Origin: Halomonas getboli
Lineage (GTDB): Bacteria > Pseudomonadota > Gammaproteobacteria > Pseudomonadales > Halomonadaceae
Assembly (NCBI RefSeq): GCF_023094245.1
Contig: NZ_JALMEW010000007.1
Span: 145,312 to 209,311 of the forward strand
Length of the DNA stretch: 64,000 nucleotides
Direction of reading: 5' to 3'
The notes beneath the pieces are model-generated. The model worked only from the letters and a program-made list of their open reading frames with translations. It did not search any database and was not told the DNA's origin. A program made the position numbers and the translations under genes. Numbering within the stretch: the first letter of the stretch is position 1; each line of letters opens with the position of its first letter. This document shows, one piece after another, positions 1-9,454 of this stretch.

Positions 1-20
1 GGAGTGGGTAGCGATACGTC

Positions 21-1517
21 ATGGATATTCTCGATTTCCTCGTGCACGGGTTCGCGGTGGCGCTGCAGCCCGAGCATCTGCTGCTGGCGCTGATCGGCTG
101 CACCGTCGGCACCCTGGTCGGGGCCCTGCCTGGCCTCGGCCCGGTCAACGGCGTGGCGCTGATGATCCCGCTGGCGTTCAACTTCGGGCTGGCGCCCACC
201 GCGGCGCTGATCCTGCTGGTCAGCGTCTATTACGGCTGCATGTACGGCGGCCGCATCAGCTCCATCGTGCTCAATATTCCCGGCGACGAGCCGGCGATGA
301 TGACCACCCTCGACGGCTATCCGATGGCGCGCGCCGGCCGCGGCGGCGAGGCGCTGGGGCTGTCCGCGGTGGCCTCCTTCGCCGGGGCGACCATCGCCAC
401 CATCGGCCTGACGCTGTTCGCGCCGCTGCTGGTGAAGGTGGCGATCCGCTTCGGGCCGGCCGAGTACTTCGCGCTGTTCATGCTGGCCTTCGCCACCATC
501 GGTGGGGTGACGTCCGGCAGCTTCACCAAGAGCTTCATCGCCGCCTGCCTGGGGCTGTTGCTGGGCACGGTGGGCATCGACCCGGTCAGCAGCGTGGCGC
601 GCTACACCTTCGGCTGGTACGAGCTCTACGACGGCATCGACTATCTGGTGGCGCTGATCGGGCTGTTCGCCATTTCCGAGTGCCTGCTGTTCCTCGAGCG
701 CGATCAGCGCCAGGACGCCGCGCCCGTGCGACTCGGCTCGGCCGCGCCGGGCATGCGGCGCTCGCTGGACTGCGCGTCGTCCATCGGTCGCGGCTCGTTG
801 ATCGGCTTCATCGCCGGGGTGCTGCCGGGTGCCGGCGCCTCGCTCGGCAGCTTCTTGTCCTATTCGCTGGAGAAGCGCCGCTGGGGCGCCGAGGGTGACT
901 TCGGCCGCGGCGATCCCCGCGGCGTGGCGGCCCCGGAGGCGGGCAACAACGCCGCCGCCGGCGGGGCGCTGATCCCGATGCTGTCGCTGGGCATTCCGGG
1001 CAGCGGCACCACTGCGATCCTGCTGGCGCTGCTGCTGTCGATGAACATCACGCCCGGGCCGCTGCTGTTCGAGCAACAGCCGGACATGGTCTGGGGGCTG
1101 GTGGCGGCGCTGTTCATCGGCAACGTGATGCTGCTGGTGCTCAACATCCCGCTGGTGGGGCTGTTCGCCAAGGTACTGCAGGCGCCGTCCTGGTTCCTGA
1201 TGCCGATGGTGGTGCTGGTGGCCTTCGTCGGCATCTACTCGCTCAACAACAGCCCCTTCGATCTCTACATGATGCTGGCCTTCGGCGTACTCGGCTACGT
1301 GCTGCGCAAGCTCGAGATCCCCACCGTGCCGGTGGTGCTCGGGCTGCTGCTGGGCGGGCAGATGGAGTTCAATCTGCGGCGGGCGCTATCGATCACCGGT
1401 GGCGACTGGAGCATCCTGTGGAGCAGCGGGATCTCGATCGGCATCTATGCCTTCGCCGCGACCCTGCTGTGCGCCGGGCTGATCTACGCGCTGCTGGTCA
1501 AGCGCCGGCTGGGCTGA
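21..1517 (+). CDS. tctA: Tripartite tricarboxylate transporter, large permease subunit (TctA family)
   Basis: This 498-residue, very hydrophobic protein matches the large membrane subunit of tripartite tricarboxylate transporters, which move citrate or other carboxylates with a periplasmic binding protein (TctC) and a small membrane subunit (TctB). Glycine- and proline-rich segments typical of the family are visible at residues 34-44 (GALPGLGPVNG), about 266-273 (VLPGAGAS) and about 325 (GIPGSGTT), the first two reflecting an internal repeat. Length is normal for TctA. The partner genes are not in view; tctB and tctC would be expected to the left of the window. The substrate cannot be told from sequence. 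Family assignment is firm, and the ATG at 21 is the first in-window start. Confidence 0.93.
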   Translation: MDILDFLVHGFAVALQPEHLLLALIGCTVGTLVGALPGLGPVNGVALMIPLAFNFGLAPTAALILLVSVYYGCMYGGRISSIVLNIPGDEPAMMTTLDGYPMARAGRGGEALGLSAVASFAGATIATIGLTLFAPLLVKVAIRFGPAEYFALFMLAFATIGGVTSGSFTKSFIAACLGLLLGTVGIDPVSSVARYTFGWYELYDGIDYLVALIGLFAISECLLFLERDQRQDAAPVRLGSAAPGMRRSLDCASSIGRGSLIGFIAGVLPGAGASLGSFLSYSLEKRRWGAEGDFGRGDPRGVAAPEAGNNAAAGGALIPMLSLGIPGSGTTAILLALLLSMNITPGPLLFEQQPDMVWGLVAALFIGNVMLLVLNIPLVGLFAKVLQAPSWFLMPMVVLVAFVGIYSLNNSPFDLYMMLAFGVLGYVLRKLEIPTVPVVLGLLLGGQMEFNLRRALSITGGDWSILWSSGISIGIYAFAATLLCAGLIYALLVKRRLG

Positions 1518-1596
1518 CGGAAAACGCCAAGCCGCGTCGGCGGCTTGGGCGTCTCGCCTCCGGGTGCCAGAATGGGGGCCTCAAGGAGGAACGCCC

Positions 1597-2934
1597 ATGA
1601 CGCAGATGACCTGGGAGCGGCTGCTCGATCCGGCCCGACTCCACGACCGGCGCGGCACGTCCCGCGACGAGATCGGCCGCAGCCCCTTCCACAAGGACCA
1701 CGACCGCATCGTCTTCGCCGGCTCCTTCCGCCGCCTGGGGCGCAAGACCCAGGTGCACCCGCTGACCGACAACGATCATATCCACACCCGGTTGACCCAC
1801 TCGCTGGAGGTCGGCTGCGTCGGCCGCTCGCTGGGCATGAGCGTCGGCGAGGGGCTGCGTCACCGGCTGCCCGAGGACATCACCCCGGCCGATCTCGGCG
1901 TGATCGTCCAGGCCGCCTGCCTGGGCCATGACATCGGCAATCCGCCCTTCGGCCACGCCGGCGAGTACGCCATCCGCGACTGGTTCAAGCGCGCCGAGAG
2001 CGACGGCAGCGGCCTGCTGGAGGGGCTGTCCGACGCCGAACGCGCGGACCTGCTGACCTACGAGGGCAATGCCCAGGGCTTCCGCATCGTCACCCAGATC
2101 GAATACAACCAGTTCCGCGGCGGCATGCGCCTGACCGCGGCGACGCTGGGCACCCTGCTCAAGTACCCCTGGACCGTCGAGCACGGCGGAGCCGCCGGCA
2201 AGTTCGGCTGCTACCAGAGCGAGGCGCATCTGCTGGATGAGGTGGCCGAGCGGCTGGGGTTGCTGCCCCAGGGCGAGAATCGCTGGAGCCGGCATCCGCT
2301 GGCCTGGCTGGTCGAGGCCGCCGACGATATCTGCTACGCGCTGCTCGACCTGGAGGACGGCCTGGAGATGGGCATCCTCGGCTTCGACGAGGTGGCCGGC
2401 ATCCTGACCCAGATCGCCGGCGGTGAGCCCGGCGACTTCGCGGCCATGCGCGAGCAGGGCGTCTCCCAGCGGCGGCGGATCGCCGCGCTGCGCGGCGCGG
2501 CCATGGAGCGCGCAGTGACCGAGGTGGCCGGGGCGTTCGTCCAGCACGAGGGCGAGCTGCTCGGCGGCCGGCTGCGCCACGACCTGCTGGAGATGTGTCA
2601 CCCGGACCTGGACTGGGGCGTGAAGACGGCCAAGCAGCTGGCCCGGGAGCGCATCTTCCGCAACGAGCGCAAGGCCAAGCTGGAGATCGGCGCGTATACG
2701 ACCCTGGGGATTCTGCTGGAGGCCTTCATCGGCGCCGCCCACGAGCTGCACCACACCGGCTCATCGACCTTCAAGCACCAGCGGGTGCTGGCGCTGATCG
2801 GCGAGAACACCCCGCGCCCCTCCTGGTCGCTCTACGACAGCTACCGGCGCATGCTCGACTTCATCGGCGGCATGACCGACCACTACGCGGTGGATCTGGC
2901 TCAGGAGATGGGCGGGCGGCTCAGGGGCGACTGA
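1597..2934 (+). CDS. dgt: Deoxyguanosinetriphosphate triphosphohydrolase-like protein (dGTPase)
   Basis: A 445-residue HD-domain phosphohydrolase that releases tripolyphosphate from dNTPs and so helps control nucleotide pools. The metal-binding HD signature is visible: THSLEVG near residue 67 and GHDIGNPPFGH at about 110-120. An in-frame GTG at 1564 would add 11 residues, but the ATG at 1597 has a strong ribosome binding site (AAGGAGG, 1583-1589) at good spacing, so it is chosen. It stands alone on the plus strand after tctA, with an 80-base gap. The substrate range (dGTP only or several dNTPs) is not readable. Confidence 0.93.
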   Translation: MTQMTWERLLDPARLHDRRGTSRDEIGRSPFHKDHDRIVFAGSFRRLGRKTQVHPLTDNDHIHTRLTHSLEVGCVGRSLGMSVGEGLRHRLPEDITPADLGVIVQAACLGHDIGNPPFGHAGEYAIRDWFKRAESDGSGLLEGLSDAERADLLTYEGNAQGFRIVTQIEYNQFRGGMRLTAATLGTLLKYPWTVEHGGAAGKFGCYQSEAHLLDEVAERLGLLPQGENRWSRHPLAWLVEAADDICYALLDLEDGLEMGILGFDEVAGILTQIAGGEPGDFAAMREQGVSQRRRIAALRGAAMERAVTEVAGAFVQHEGELLGGRLRHDLLEMCHPDLDWGVKTAKQLARERIFRNERKAKLEIGAYTTLGILLEAFIGAAHELHHTGSSTFKHQRVLALIGENTPRPSWSLYDSYRRMLDFIGGMTDHYAVDLAQEMGGRLRGD

Positions 2935-2955
2935 GCGGCGCCTGCTCGTCGCCGA

Positions 2956-3765
2956 CTAGGCGGTGAGCTGCAGCGGCGGCTCCCCGTCAGGATCGCGATC
3001 GTCGTCGTCCAGGCCGATGACGCGGCGGATGGCGTCGCCGATGCGCCGGCTGCTGTCGGCGATGCCCTGGTTGCCGAACAGGCGGTTGAACTCGAACACG
3101 TAGGGATGCCCGTCGACCATGGCGATGTCGAAGCCGGCGTGGTCGATGTCGAGCTCGCGGGCCAGGCGACGGGCCAGAGCGATGGCCGCCTCGGGAATCG
3201 CCGCGTGGTCGATGCGCCCGCCCTGGCTGACGTTGGCGCGATAGCCGTCCAGCGGCGTGACCCGCCAGTAGGCGGCGATCACCTCGCCGCCGACCAGCAC
3301 GATGCGCAGGTCGCGGTCGATGGGCAGCCGCGCCTGGGCATACAGCACCGGCTCCTCGGCGACGTGGTCGTGCAGCGCCTGGCGCGATTCGATCAGCCGC
3401 ACGCCCTCGCCCATGGCGCTCTTGATGCGCTTGGCGATGAAGGGATAGCCGAAGCGCGCCTCGACCCGATCCAGGGCGGCGCGGGAGGTGCCGCGGATCT
3501 CGGTAGGCGGCACGTGCTCGGGGCACAGCGCCAGGAAGGCGCGGGTCTGCTGGACCTTGTCGTGGCCCAGATGGTAGCTGGCGAGGCTCGGAAAGATGCG
3601 CGCGCCGAGGCCGTAGACCAGGGCGTTGACCTGCCAGTACTCGGGAAACAGCAGCCAGTCCGCCTGGCGAATCTCCTCCAGGTGATCGTACATGCGTTCC
3701 GGCTTGATATAGCGCACGCCGGGAATGCCCAGGGTGCGAAAAACGTCGAACGTGATGAGTTTCAT
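2956..3765 (-). CDS. ATP-grasp domain protein, RimK-like
   Basis: A 269-residue protein with an ATP-grasp fold, the type of enzyme that ligates a carboxylate to an amine or thiol through an acyl phosphate. Visible parts are the Lys/Gly loop PFIAKRIKSAMGEGV (108-122), the metal-binding region GFDIAMV (211-217) and the E-x-N metal triad VFEFNRLFGNQG (223-234). The C-terminus is acidic and probably disordered. It is convergent with the dGTPase, with 21 bases between the stops. The substrate is unknown: RimK and glutathione synthetase relatives differ widely. No close ribosome binding site is visible before the ATG. Confidence 0.75.
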   Translation of the reverse strand: MKLITFDVFRTLGIPGVRYIKPERMYDHLEEIRQADWLLFPEYWQVNALVYGLGARIFPSLASYHLGHDKVQQTRAFLALCPEHVPPTEIRGTSRAALDRVEARFGYPFIAKRIKSAMGEGVRLIESRQALHDHVAEEPVLYAQARLPIDRDLRIVLVGGEVIAAYWRVTPLDGYRANVSQGGRIDHAAIPEAAIALARRLARELDIDHAGFDIAMVDGHPYVFEFNRLFGNQGIADSSRRIGDAIRRVIGLDDDDRDPDGEPPLQLTA

Positions 3766-3916
3766 GGCGATGAAAAAGGCATCTCCTGCGAAGGCGGCGA
3801 ATTATTATCCGCCTTCGCGATCCTGGCAAGCATTATCGGCGCCGGGACGCTTGAGCCTTGGGTTGCCCCGGGGTTTATGCTGATACGCTCGAAGCCACGG
3901 AGTGGAAGGAGGCACG

Positions 3917-5070
<1,154 letters not shown>

Positions 5071-5074
<4 letters not shown>

Positions 5075-5886
5075 GTCGCCTGACATGGGCGCGACGAGCG
5101 CGCCGCCGGCTGGGGCCGGCGGCGCTGCTATGGGGCCTGCTCGTCTTCGGCGCCGGCATTGCCACCACCCCGGCCGTCGCCGACGACACGGCGCTGGCGG
5201 TGCCCGGCGTCGATCACTACACCCTGGCGCTGACCTGGCACCCCGGCTTCTGCGCCAGCCGTTCGCGGCCGCCGCGGGAGTGCCGCGAGGCGCGGCTGCG
5301 ACGCGGGGCCGACGACGGCTTCGTGCTGCACGGGCTCTGGGCCTCGCTGCCGGATGAGCTCCGCGAGCGCGGCGTGACGCGCCGCGACTGGTGGCGGAAA
5401 GGCTGCTTCCTCGAGACGCCGCGGCCGGACGGCGGCTTCTGCCGCGCCCATGCGCCGCTGGCATTGCCCGAGGCCTTGGGCGAGCGGTTGGACCGGGCCA
5501 TGCCGGGGCGCGCGAGCTGCCTGGATCGCTACCAGTACGCCAAGCACGCGGCCTGCCTGGCGCTGCCCGCCGAGGCGCTGTTTTCCAACTCGCTCGAACT
5601 GCTCGAGGCGGTCAACGACAGCGCCTTCGGCGACTTCGTGGCGCTGCATCGCGGCGGCGTGGTGGGGCGCAACGCCCTGATCGGGGCCTTCGAGGCGGCC
5701 TTCGGCGAGGACACCGGGCGGGCGCTGCGGCTGGAGTGCCGCGGGCGCGGCAACCGGCTGCTGACCGAGGTGCGTATCGGCATCGACGCCGAGGCCCTGG
5801 AACGTTTTCCGGCCGCCGATAGCCTGGTGCGACTCGGCCGCGGGCGCTGTGCGACGCGAGTTCGGATCGCCGACTTCGACGGTTAG
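5071..5886 (+). CDS. RNase T2 family protein with an altered active-site motif
   Basis: A 271-residue secreted-type protein of the RNase T2/RNase I family, which cleaves RNA through 2',3'-cyclic phosphates in the periplasm or outside the cell. A basic N-terminus and hydrophobic core (about 16-36) ending near AVA form a signal peptide. The first catalytic box is FVLHGLW (84-90, His87). The second is YQYAKHAAC (154-162, Lys158, His159). The family normally has Glu three residues before the Lys; here it is Gln155. Cysteines at 61, 71, 112, 124, 150 and 162 could form disulfides. The start is inferred as TTG 5071, overlapping the permease stop as TTGA, which suggests translational coupling; no ATG gives an intact signal peptide. 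Confidence 0.82.
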
Positions 5887-5907
5887 CCGGAGTGCGTCGC
5901 TCGGCGC

Positions 5908-6786
5908 TCAGTGCGGGGCGCGGCGATGGATCGCGGCGATCACGGCCTCGTGGGTGGCGTCGTCGAGTGCGTCCAGATGGTGCTCGAGCAGGCGGTCGGC
6001 CAGGGCGTCGCCGCTGACCACCAGCAGGTCGTCGGCGGCCTCGGCGTTCTCGATTCGCCAGCCCGGCAGGGCCAGCACGCCCTGCACCGGCATCGGCCGG
6101 CCCAGCTCGCCCTCCAGCCATTCCGCCAGCCAGCGCGCCGCGCGGCGGGTGTCGCGCAGCGGACGCCGCTCGATCCAGCCGGGGAAGCGCAGCCGCCCAT
6201 GCTCGACCGTGACGCGGTTGTCTTCCTCGCCGGAAGGGCGCACCGCCGGGCTACGCGCCCAGGTCTCGACGGCGAACACGCCCTGGGGCGTGACCGCCAC
6301 GTGGTCCAGGGTGTCGCCCTCGCCGGGTACGTCGTGGAACACCACGTAGGGGTGCGACTCGGGGCGGATCATCCGCTCGAGCTCCTGGCCCACCGCCAGC
6401 TCGCAGGCCAGCCCCAGCTTGAGGCGCCGGATGCGCTGGAAGTCGCGGATCAGGCGGAAGCAGAACACCAGTACCAGCAGCGTGGAGAGCGCGCCGTAGA
6501 GGGTCCACTCCAGCCAGTTCTGCTCGTTCGCCAGCAGCATGCGGCCCATGCCGTAGACCATCGGCGCCATGATCACGATCGGGCCCAGCGCGCCGTTGAG
6601 GAACAGGCCGGCGAAGGCGCGGTCCAGGCGGTCGCGCAGCGACTGGCCCGGCTCGCGCAGCGGATGGGCGTCGAACGGCGAGCTGACCCGGGCGTCGTGC
6701 AGGTTGCGCAGCCCGACCACGATCACCGCGGTCGCCGCCAGGGGAAACAGAAAGATGAGGGGAATCAGGTATTCCAGCCAGGCCAT
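5908..6786 (-). CDS. NERD domain membrane protein
   Basis: A 292-residue protein beginning with a membrane segment (about 5-25), a second hydrophobic region (about 70-120), then a soluble part resembling the NERD (nuclease-related) domain: YVVFHDVPGEGDTLDHVAV followed by GVFAVETWA, the pattern that places Asp and Glu in a nuclease-like core. Function is unproven in this family; roles in DNA processing have been proposed from fold similarity only. The ATG at 6786 has AAGGAC upstream; a longer reading frame passes into the heptamer repeat and is rejected. It is divergent from the sirtuin gene, the two sharing a 164-base control region mostly filled by the repeat. Confidence 0.72.
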   Translation of the reverse strand: MAWLEYLIPLIFLFPLAATAVIVVGLRNLHDARVSSPFDAHPLREPGQSLRDRLDRAFAGLFLNGALGPIVIMAPMVYGMGRMLLANEQNWLEWTLYGALSTLLVLVFCFRLIRDFQRIRRLKLGLACELAVGQELERMIRPESHPYVVFHDVPGEGDTLDHVAVTPQGVFAVETWARSPAVRPSGEEDNRVTVEHGRLRFPGWIERRPLRDTRRAARWLAEWLEGELGRPMPVQGVLALPGWRIENAEAADDLLVVSGDALADRLLEHHLDALDDATHEAVIAAIHRRAPH

Positions 6787-6857
6787 CGGGAGTCCTTGCC
6801 CGTCGGGTATCCTGGCCATTGTAGACAACGATGTGCCCCCGCGGCCATGCTCGGTTG

Positions 6858-6948
6858 GTGCGAGGTGCGAGGTGCGAGGTGCGAGGTGCGAGGTGCGAGG
6901 TGCGAGGTGCGAGGTGCGAGGTGCGAGGTGCGAGGTGCGAGGTGCGAG
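6858..6948 (+). repeat. Heptamer tandem array, 13 copies of GTGCGAG
   Basis: Thirteen perfect 7-base units occupy 91 of the 164 bases between the divergent NERD and sirtuin genes. The last unit ends two bases before the sirtuin ATG and supplies its only Shine-Dalgarno-like GAGG. Read as GAGGTGC it differs by one base from the array at 22492. Confidence 0.98.
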
Positions 6949-6950
6949 GA

Positions 6951-7805
6951 ATGAGGAGTGAGATCGGCGACATCGAGGCATTGGTGGACTTCGTGGCCCG
7001 TACGCCGCGCCTGGCGGTGCTGACCGGGGCCGGCGTCAGCACCGCCAGCGGCATCCCCGATTACCGCGACGACAGCGGCGACTGGAAGCGTTCGCCGCCG
7101 ATGCAGCACGGCGTGTTCATGGGCAGTTCGGCGGCGCGTCAGCGCTACTGGGCGCGGGCGCTGATCGGCTTTCGCACCCTGCAGGACGCGCGACCCAACG
7201 AGGCGCATCGCGCCCTGGCCCGGCTCGAGGCCGAGGGGCGGGTGGCCGGCCTCATCACCCAGAACGTCGACGGTCTGCATCGCCGCGCCGGGTCGCGGCG
7301 GGTGATCGAGCTGCACGGACGCGCCGATCTGGTGCGCTGCATGGGCTGCGGGGCGATGCGCATGCGTCACGACCTGCACGCCGAGCTGGCCAGCCGCAAT
7401 CCCGACTGGCTCGATACCGGCGCCCGGGCGGGCCCTGACGGCGACGCCGATCTGGAGGCGGATTTCACCGACTTCCGGGTGCCGAGTTGCACCCGCTGCG
7501 GCGACGGCATCTGGAAGCCCGACGTGGTGTTCTTTGGCGATAGCGTGCCGCGCAGCCGGGTCGACGACGCCTTCGCGCTGCTGGAGGAGGCCGGCGGGCT
7601 GCTGGTCGTGGGCTCATCGCTGATGGTCTATTCAGGCTTTCGCTTCGCCAGGGAAGCCGCCCGAGCCGGCAAGCCGCTGGCCTGCCTCAATCTCGGGCGG
7701 ACCCGCGCCGACGACCTCTACACGCTCAAGGTGGCCGCCGGCGCCGAGGCCGGGCTGACCGCGCTGGTCGAGGGGCTCGAAGGCTTCAACCGCCGGCCAG
7801 CTTGA
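6951..7805 (+). CDS. Sir2 family NAD-dependent protein deacylase (class II/SIRT4-like)
   Basis: A 284-residue sirtuin that removes acyl groups from lysine using NAD+. Visible features are the NAD-binding loop GAGVSTASGIPDYR (26-39), QNVDGLH (104-110), the catalytic His122 in ELHG, and four zinc-binding cysteines (130, 133, 180, 183). The GIPDYRD form of the loop fits the class II (SIRT4-like) group. The frame is open leftwards through the heptamer array to 6831, but the ATG at 6951 begins the recognisable domain and has GAGG from the last repeat unit as ribosome binding site. The 3' end overlaps the convergent SUI1-like gene by 20 bases. Substrates are unknown. Confidence 0.9.
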   Translation: MRSEIGDIEALVDFVARTPRLAVLTGAGVSTASGIPDYRDDSGDWKRSPPMQHGVFMGSSAARQRYWARALIGFRTLQDARPNEAHRALARLEAEGRVAGLITQNVDGLHRRAGSRRVIELHGRADLVRCMGCGAMRMRHDLHAELASRNPDWLDTGARAGPDGDADLEADFTDFRVPSCTRCGDGIWKPDVVFFGDSVPRSRVDDAFALLEEAGGLLVVGSSLMVYSGFRFAREAARAGKPLACLNLGRTRADDLYTLKVAAGAEAGLTALVEGLEGFNRRPA

Positions 7806-8160
7806 CCTTGAACCCTTTCTTTTCCAGTTCGCCCTTGAGCACGTCGCGCTGGTCGCCCTGGATCTCGATCACGCCGTCCTTCAGGGCGCCGCCGGTGCCG
7901 CAGCGCTTCTTGAGCTCCTTGGCCAGGGACTTGAGTTCGTCGGCCTTGAGCGGCACGCCCTCGACCAGGGTCACGCCCTTGCCCTTGCGGCCCTTGGTCT
8001 CGCGGCGCAGCCGTACGATGCCGTCCAGGCTCGCCAGGCGCGCGTCCTCGGCCAGCTCGGCGCAGCGGCAGTCGTCGACGGGCTGGCGGCACTCGGGGCA
8101 GGTGTCGCCGTGTTCGGTGGAGTAGACCAGGCCACGCAGCTGGTCCTGAAGGGATGCCAT
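7786..8160 (-). CDS. yciH: SUI1/eIF1-like translation factor, YciH family
   Basis: A 124-residue protein whose C-terminal two thirds match the SUI1 domain: RRETKGRKGKGVTLV (52-66) and KKRCGTGGALKDGVIEIQGD (84-103). YciH in E. coli can influence initiation fidelity in vitro. Before the domain is a short cysteine motif, CPEC and CRC at residues 21-33, that could bind zinc. The start is the ATG at 8160, which has AGGAGG just upstream; an earlier in-frame start lacks one. It is a single gene convergent with the sirtuin gene. Confidence 0.9.
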   Translation of the reverse strand: MASLQDQLRGLVYSTEHGDTCPECRQPVDDCRCAELAEDARLASLDGIVRLRRETKGRKGKGVTLVEGVPLKADELKSLAKELKKRCGTGGALKDGVIEIQGDQRDVLKGELEKKGFKVKLAGG

Positions 8161-8230
8161 GGGGCCTCCTGGGCAATGCGGGATGAGCCACGATGATACG
8201 AGGCCTGGCGCCGGCGGTCGAACGCAGGGC

Positions 8231-8264
8231 AAAAGGGGCGGCCCGCATGGGCCGCCCCTTCTTT
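8231..8264 (-). terminator. Rho-independent terminator after xylX
   Basis: A 12-base-pair stem (8233-8244 with 8249-8260, loop GCAT) is followed on the minus strand by TTTT. It sits 29 bases past the xylX stop and should end the xylA-xylX transcript. A weaker pyrimidine run on the other side could make it bidirectional. Confidence 0.8.
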
Positions 8265-8289
8265 CACGTCGGCGGTTCGCTTACCGGCG

Positions 8290-9444
8290 CTAGGCCATAT
8301 CCGCCATCCACTGGCGGATGCCGTAGGTCCAGGGCGGCAGCCGGTCCGACCGGTCGACGCGGTTGACCAGGGCGCCCAGCGAGGGCGTGGCGATGGTCAC
8401 CACGTCGCCCAGGTGGTGGGTGAAGCCCTGGCCCTCGCCGTCGCGGTCCTGGATCGGCGAGAACATGGTGCCCAGGAACAGCATGAAGCCGTCCGGATAC
8501 TGGTGATGCGCGCCGAGGGTCTGGCCCACCAGGTCGAGCGGATCGCGACTGATCTGGCGCATGTCGCTCGAATCGTCCAGCACGAAGTCGTCGTCGGCGC
8601 CCTCGATGCGCAGCGACACCGTGGCCTCGCGCACCGTGTCCAGGGTGAAGCCGTCGTCGAACAGGCGGATGAAGGGGCCGATGGCGCAGGACGCGTTGTT
8701 GTCCTTGGCCTTGCCCAGCAGCAGGGCGCTGCGCCCCTCGACGTCGCGCAGGTTGACGTCGTTGCCGAGCGTCGCCCCGCGGGCCCGGCCGGCGGCGTCC
8801 ACCGCCAGCACGATCTCCGGCTCCGGGTTGTTCCACGCGGAGGCCGGATGCAGGCCCACGCCGCGGCCGAAGCCCACCGCCGACAGCGGCTGGGCCTTGG
8901 TGAACACCTCGGCGTCCGGCCCGATGCCGACCTCCATGTACTGGGACCAGGCCCCGCGGGCCTGGAGCTCGGCCTTGAGCGCCATGGCCGCCTCGGAGCC
9001 GGGCACGATCTTCGACAGGTCGCCGCCGATCACCCGCCTGAGCTCCTCGCGCAGCTCGCTGGCGCGGGCCGGATCGCCGCCGGCCTGCTCCTCGATCACC
9101 CGCTCCATCAGGCTGACCGCGAAGGTTACGCCGCAGGCCTTGATCGCCTGCACATCGCAGGGCGCGAGCAGGTAGGGCGCCTCGGGCGTCTCGTCCAGCG
9201 AGCGCGCCAGCAGCGCCTCGACCGGGCCGAGGTCCTCGCCCTCGGCCGTGGCCACCAGCGCGGCGGCATCGTCGCGCTCGAGCAGGTCGGCCATGCAGGC
9301 GACGCTCGCCGAGATGTCGACCACCCGGCCGTCGCGGACGACGACCAGGGCCGGGCCCGGGTGGGGCGCATCGCGCCAGACCCGGCCGACCAGCAGGGCG
9401 CGGTCGGCATCCTCGGGCAGGGCGAAGGTCATGCTATCGGGCAT
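8290..9444 (-). CDS. xylX: 2-keto-3-deoxy-D-xylonate dehydratase, FAH family
   Basis: A 384-residue fumarylacetoacetate-hydrolase-fold protein. It closely resembles the remembered Caulobacter XylX sequence, including NNPEPEIVLAVD, LGNDVNLRDVEGRSALLLG and AKDNNASCAIGPFIRLFDDG. XylX dehydrates 2-keto-3-deoxy-D-xylonate to alpha-ketoglutarate semialdehyde, the fourth step of the Weimberg pathway. ATG 9444 is chosen because GAGGAG lies six bases upstream; the in-frame ATG at 9450 touches that site. It follows xylA by 10 bases on the same strand, so the two are co-transcribed, and a terminator follows. Confidence 0.88.
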   Translation of the reverse strand: MPDSMTFALPEDADRALLVGRVWRDAPHPGPALVVVRDGRVVDISASVACMADLLERDDAAALVATAEGEDLGPVEALLARSLDETPEAPYLLAPCDVQAIKACGVTFAVSLMERVIEEQAGGDPARASELREELRRVIGGDLSKIVPGSEAAMALKAELQARGAWSQYMEVGIGPDAEVFTKAQPLSAVGFGRGVGLHPASAWNNPEPEIVLAVDAAGRARGATLGNDVNLRDVEGRSALLLGKAKDNNASCAIGPFIRLFDDGFTLDTVREATVSLRIEGADDDFVLDDSSDMRQISRDPLDLVGQTLGAHHQYPDGFMLFLGTMFSPIQDRDGEGQGFTHHLGDVVTIATPSLGALVNRVDRSDRLPPWTYGIRQWMADMA

Positions 9445-9454
9445 GGGCATCTCC

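Noticed and set aside
6831..6950. Upstream start for the sirtuin within or before the heptamer array
   Set aside because: It would translate the repeat as a low-complexity extension with no homology; ATG 6951 starts the family domain.
5908..7805. NERD protein plus sirtuin considered as an anti-phage defence pair
   Set aside because: Defence Sir2 proteins are usually long NADases fused to other domains. This one is a short class II deacylase with a complete zinc site. No other defence genes or mobile elements are nearby.
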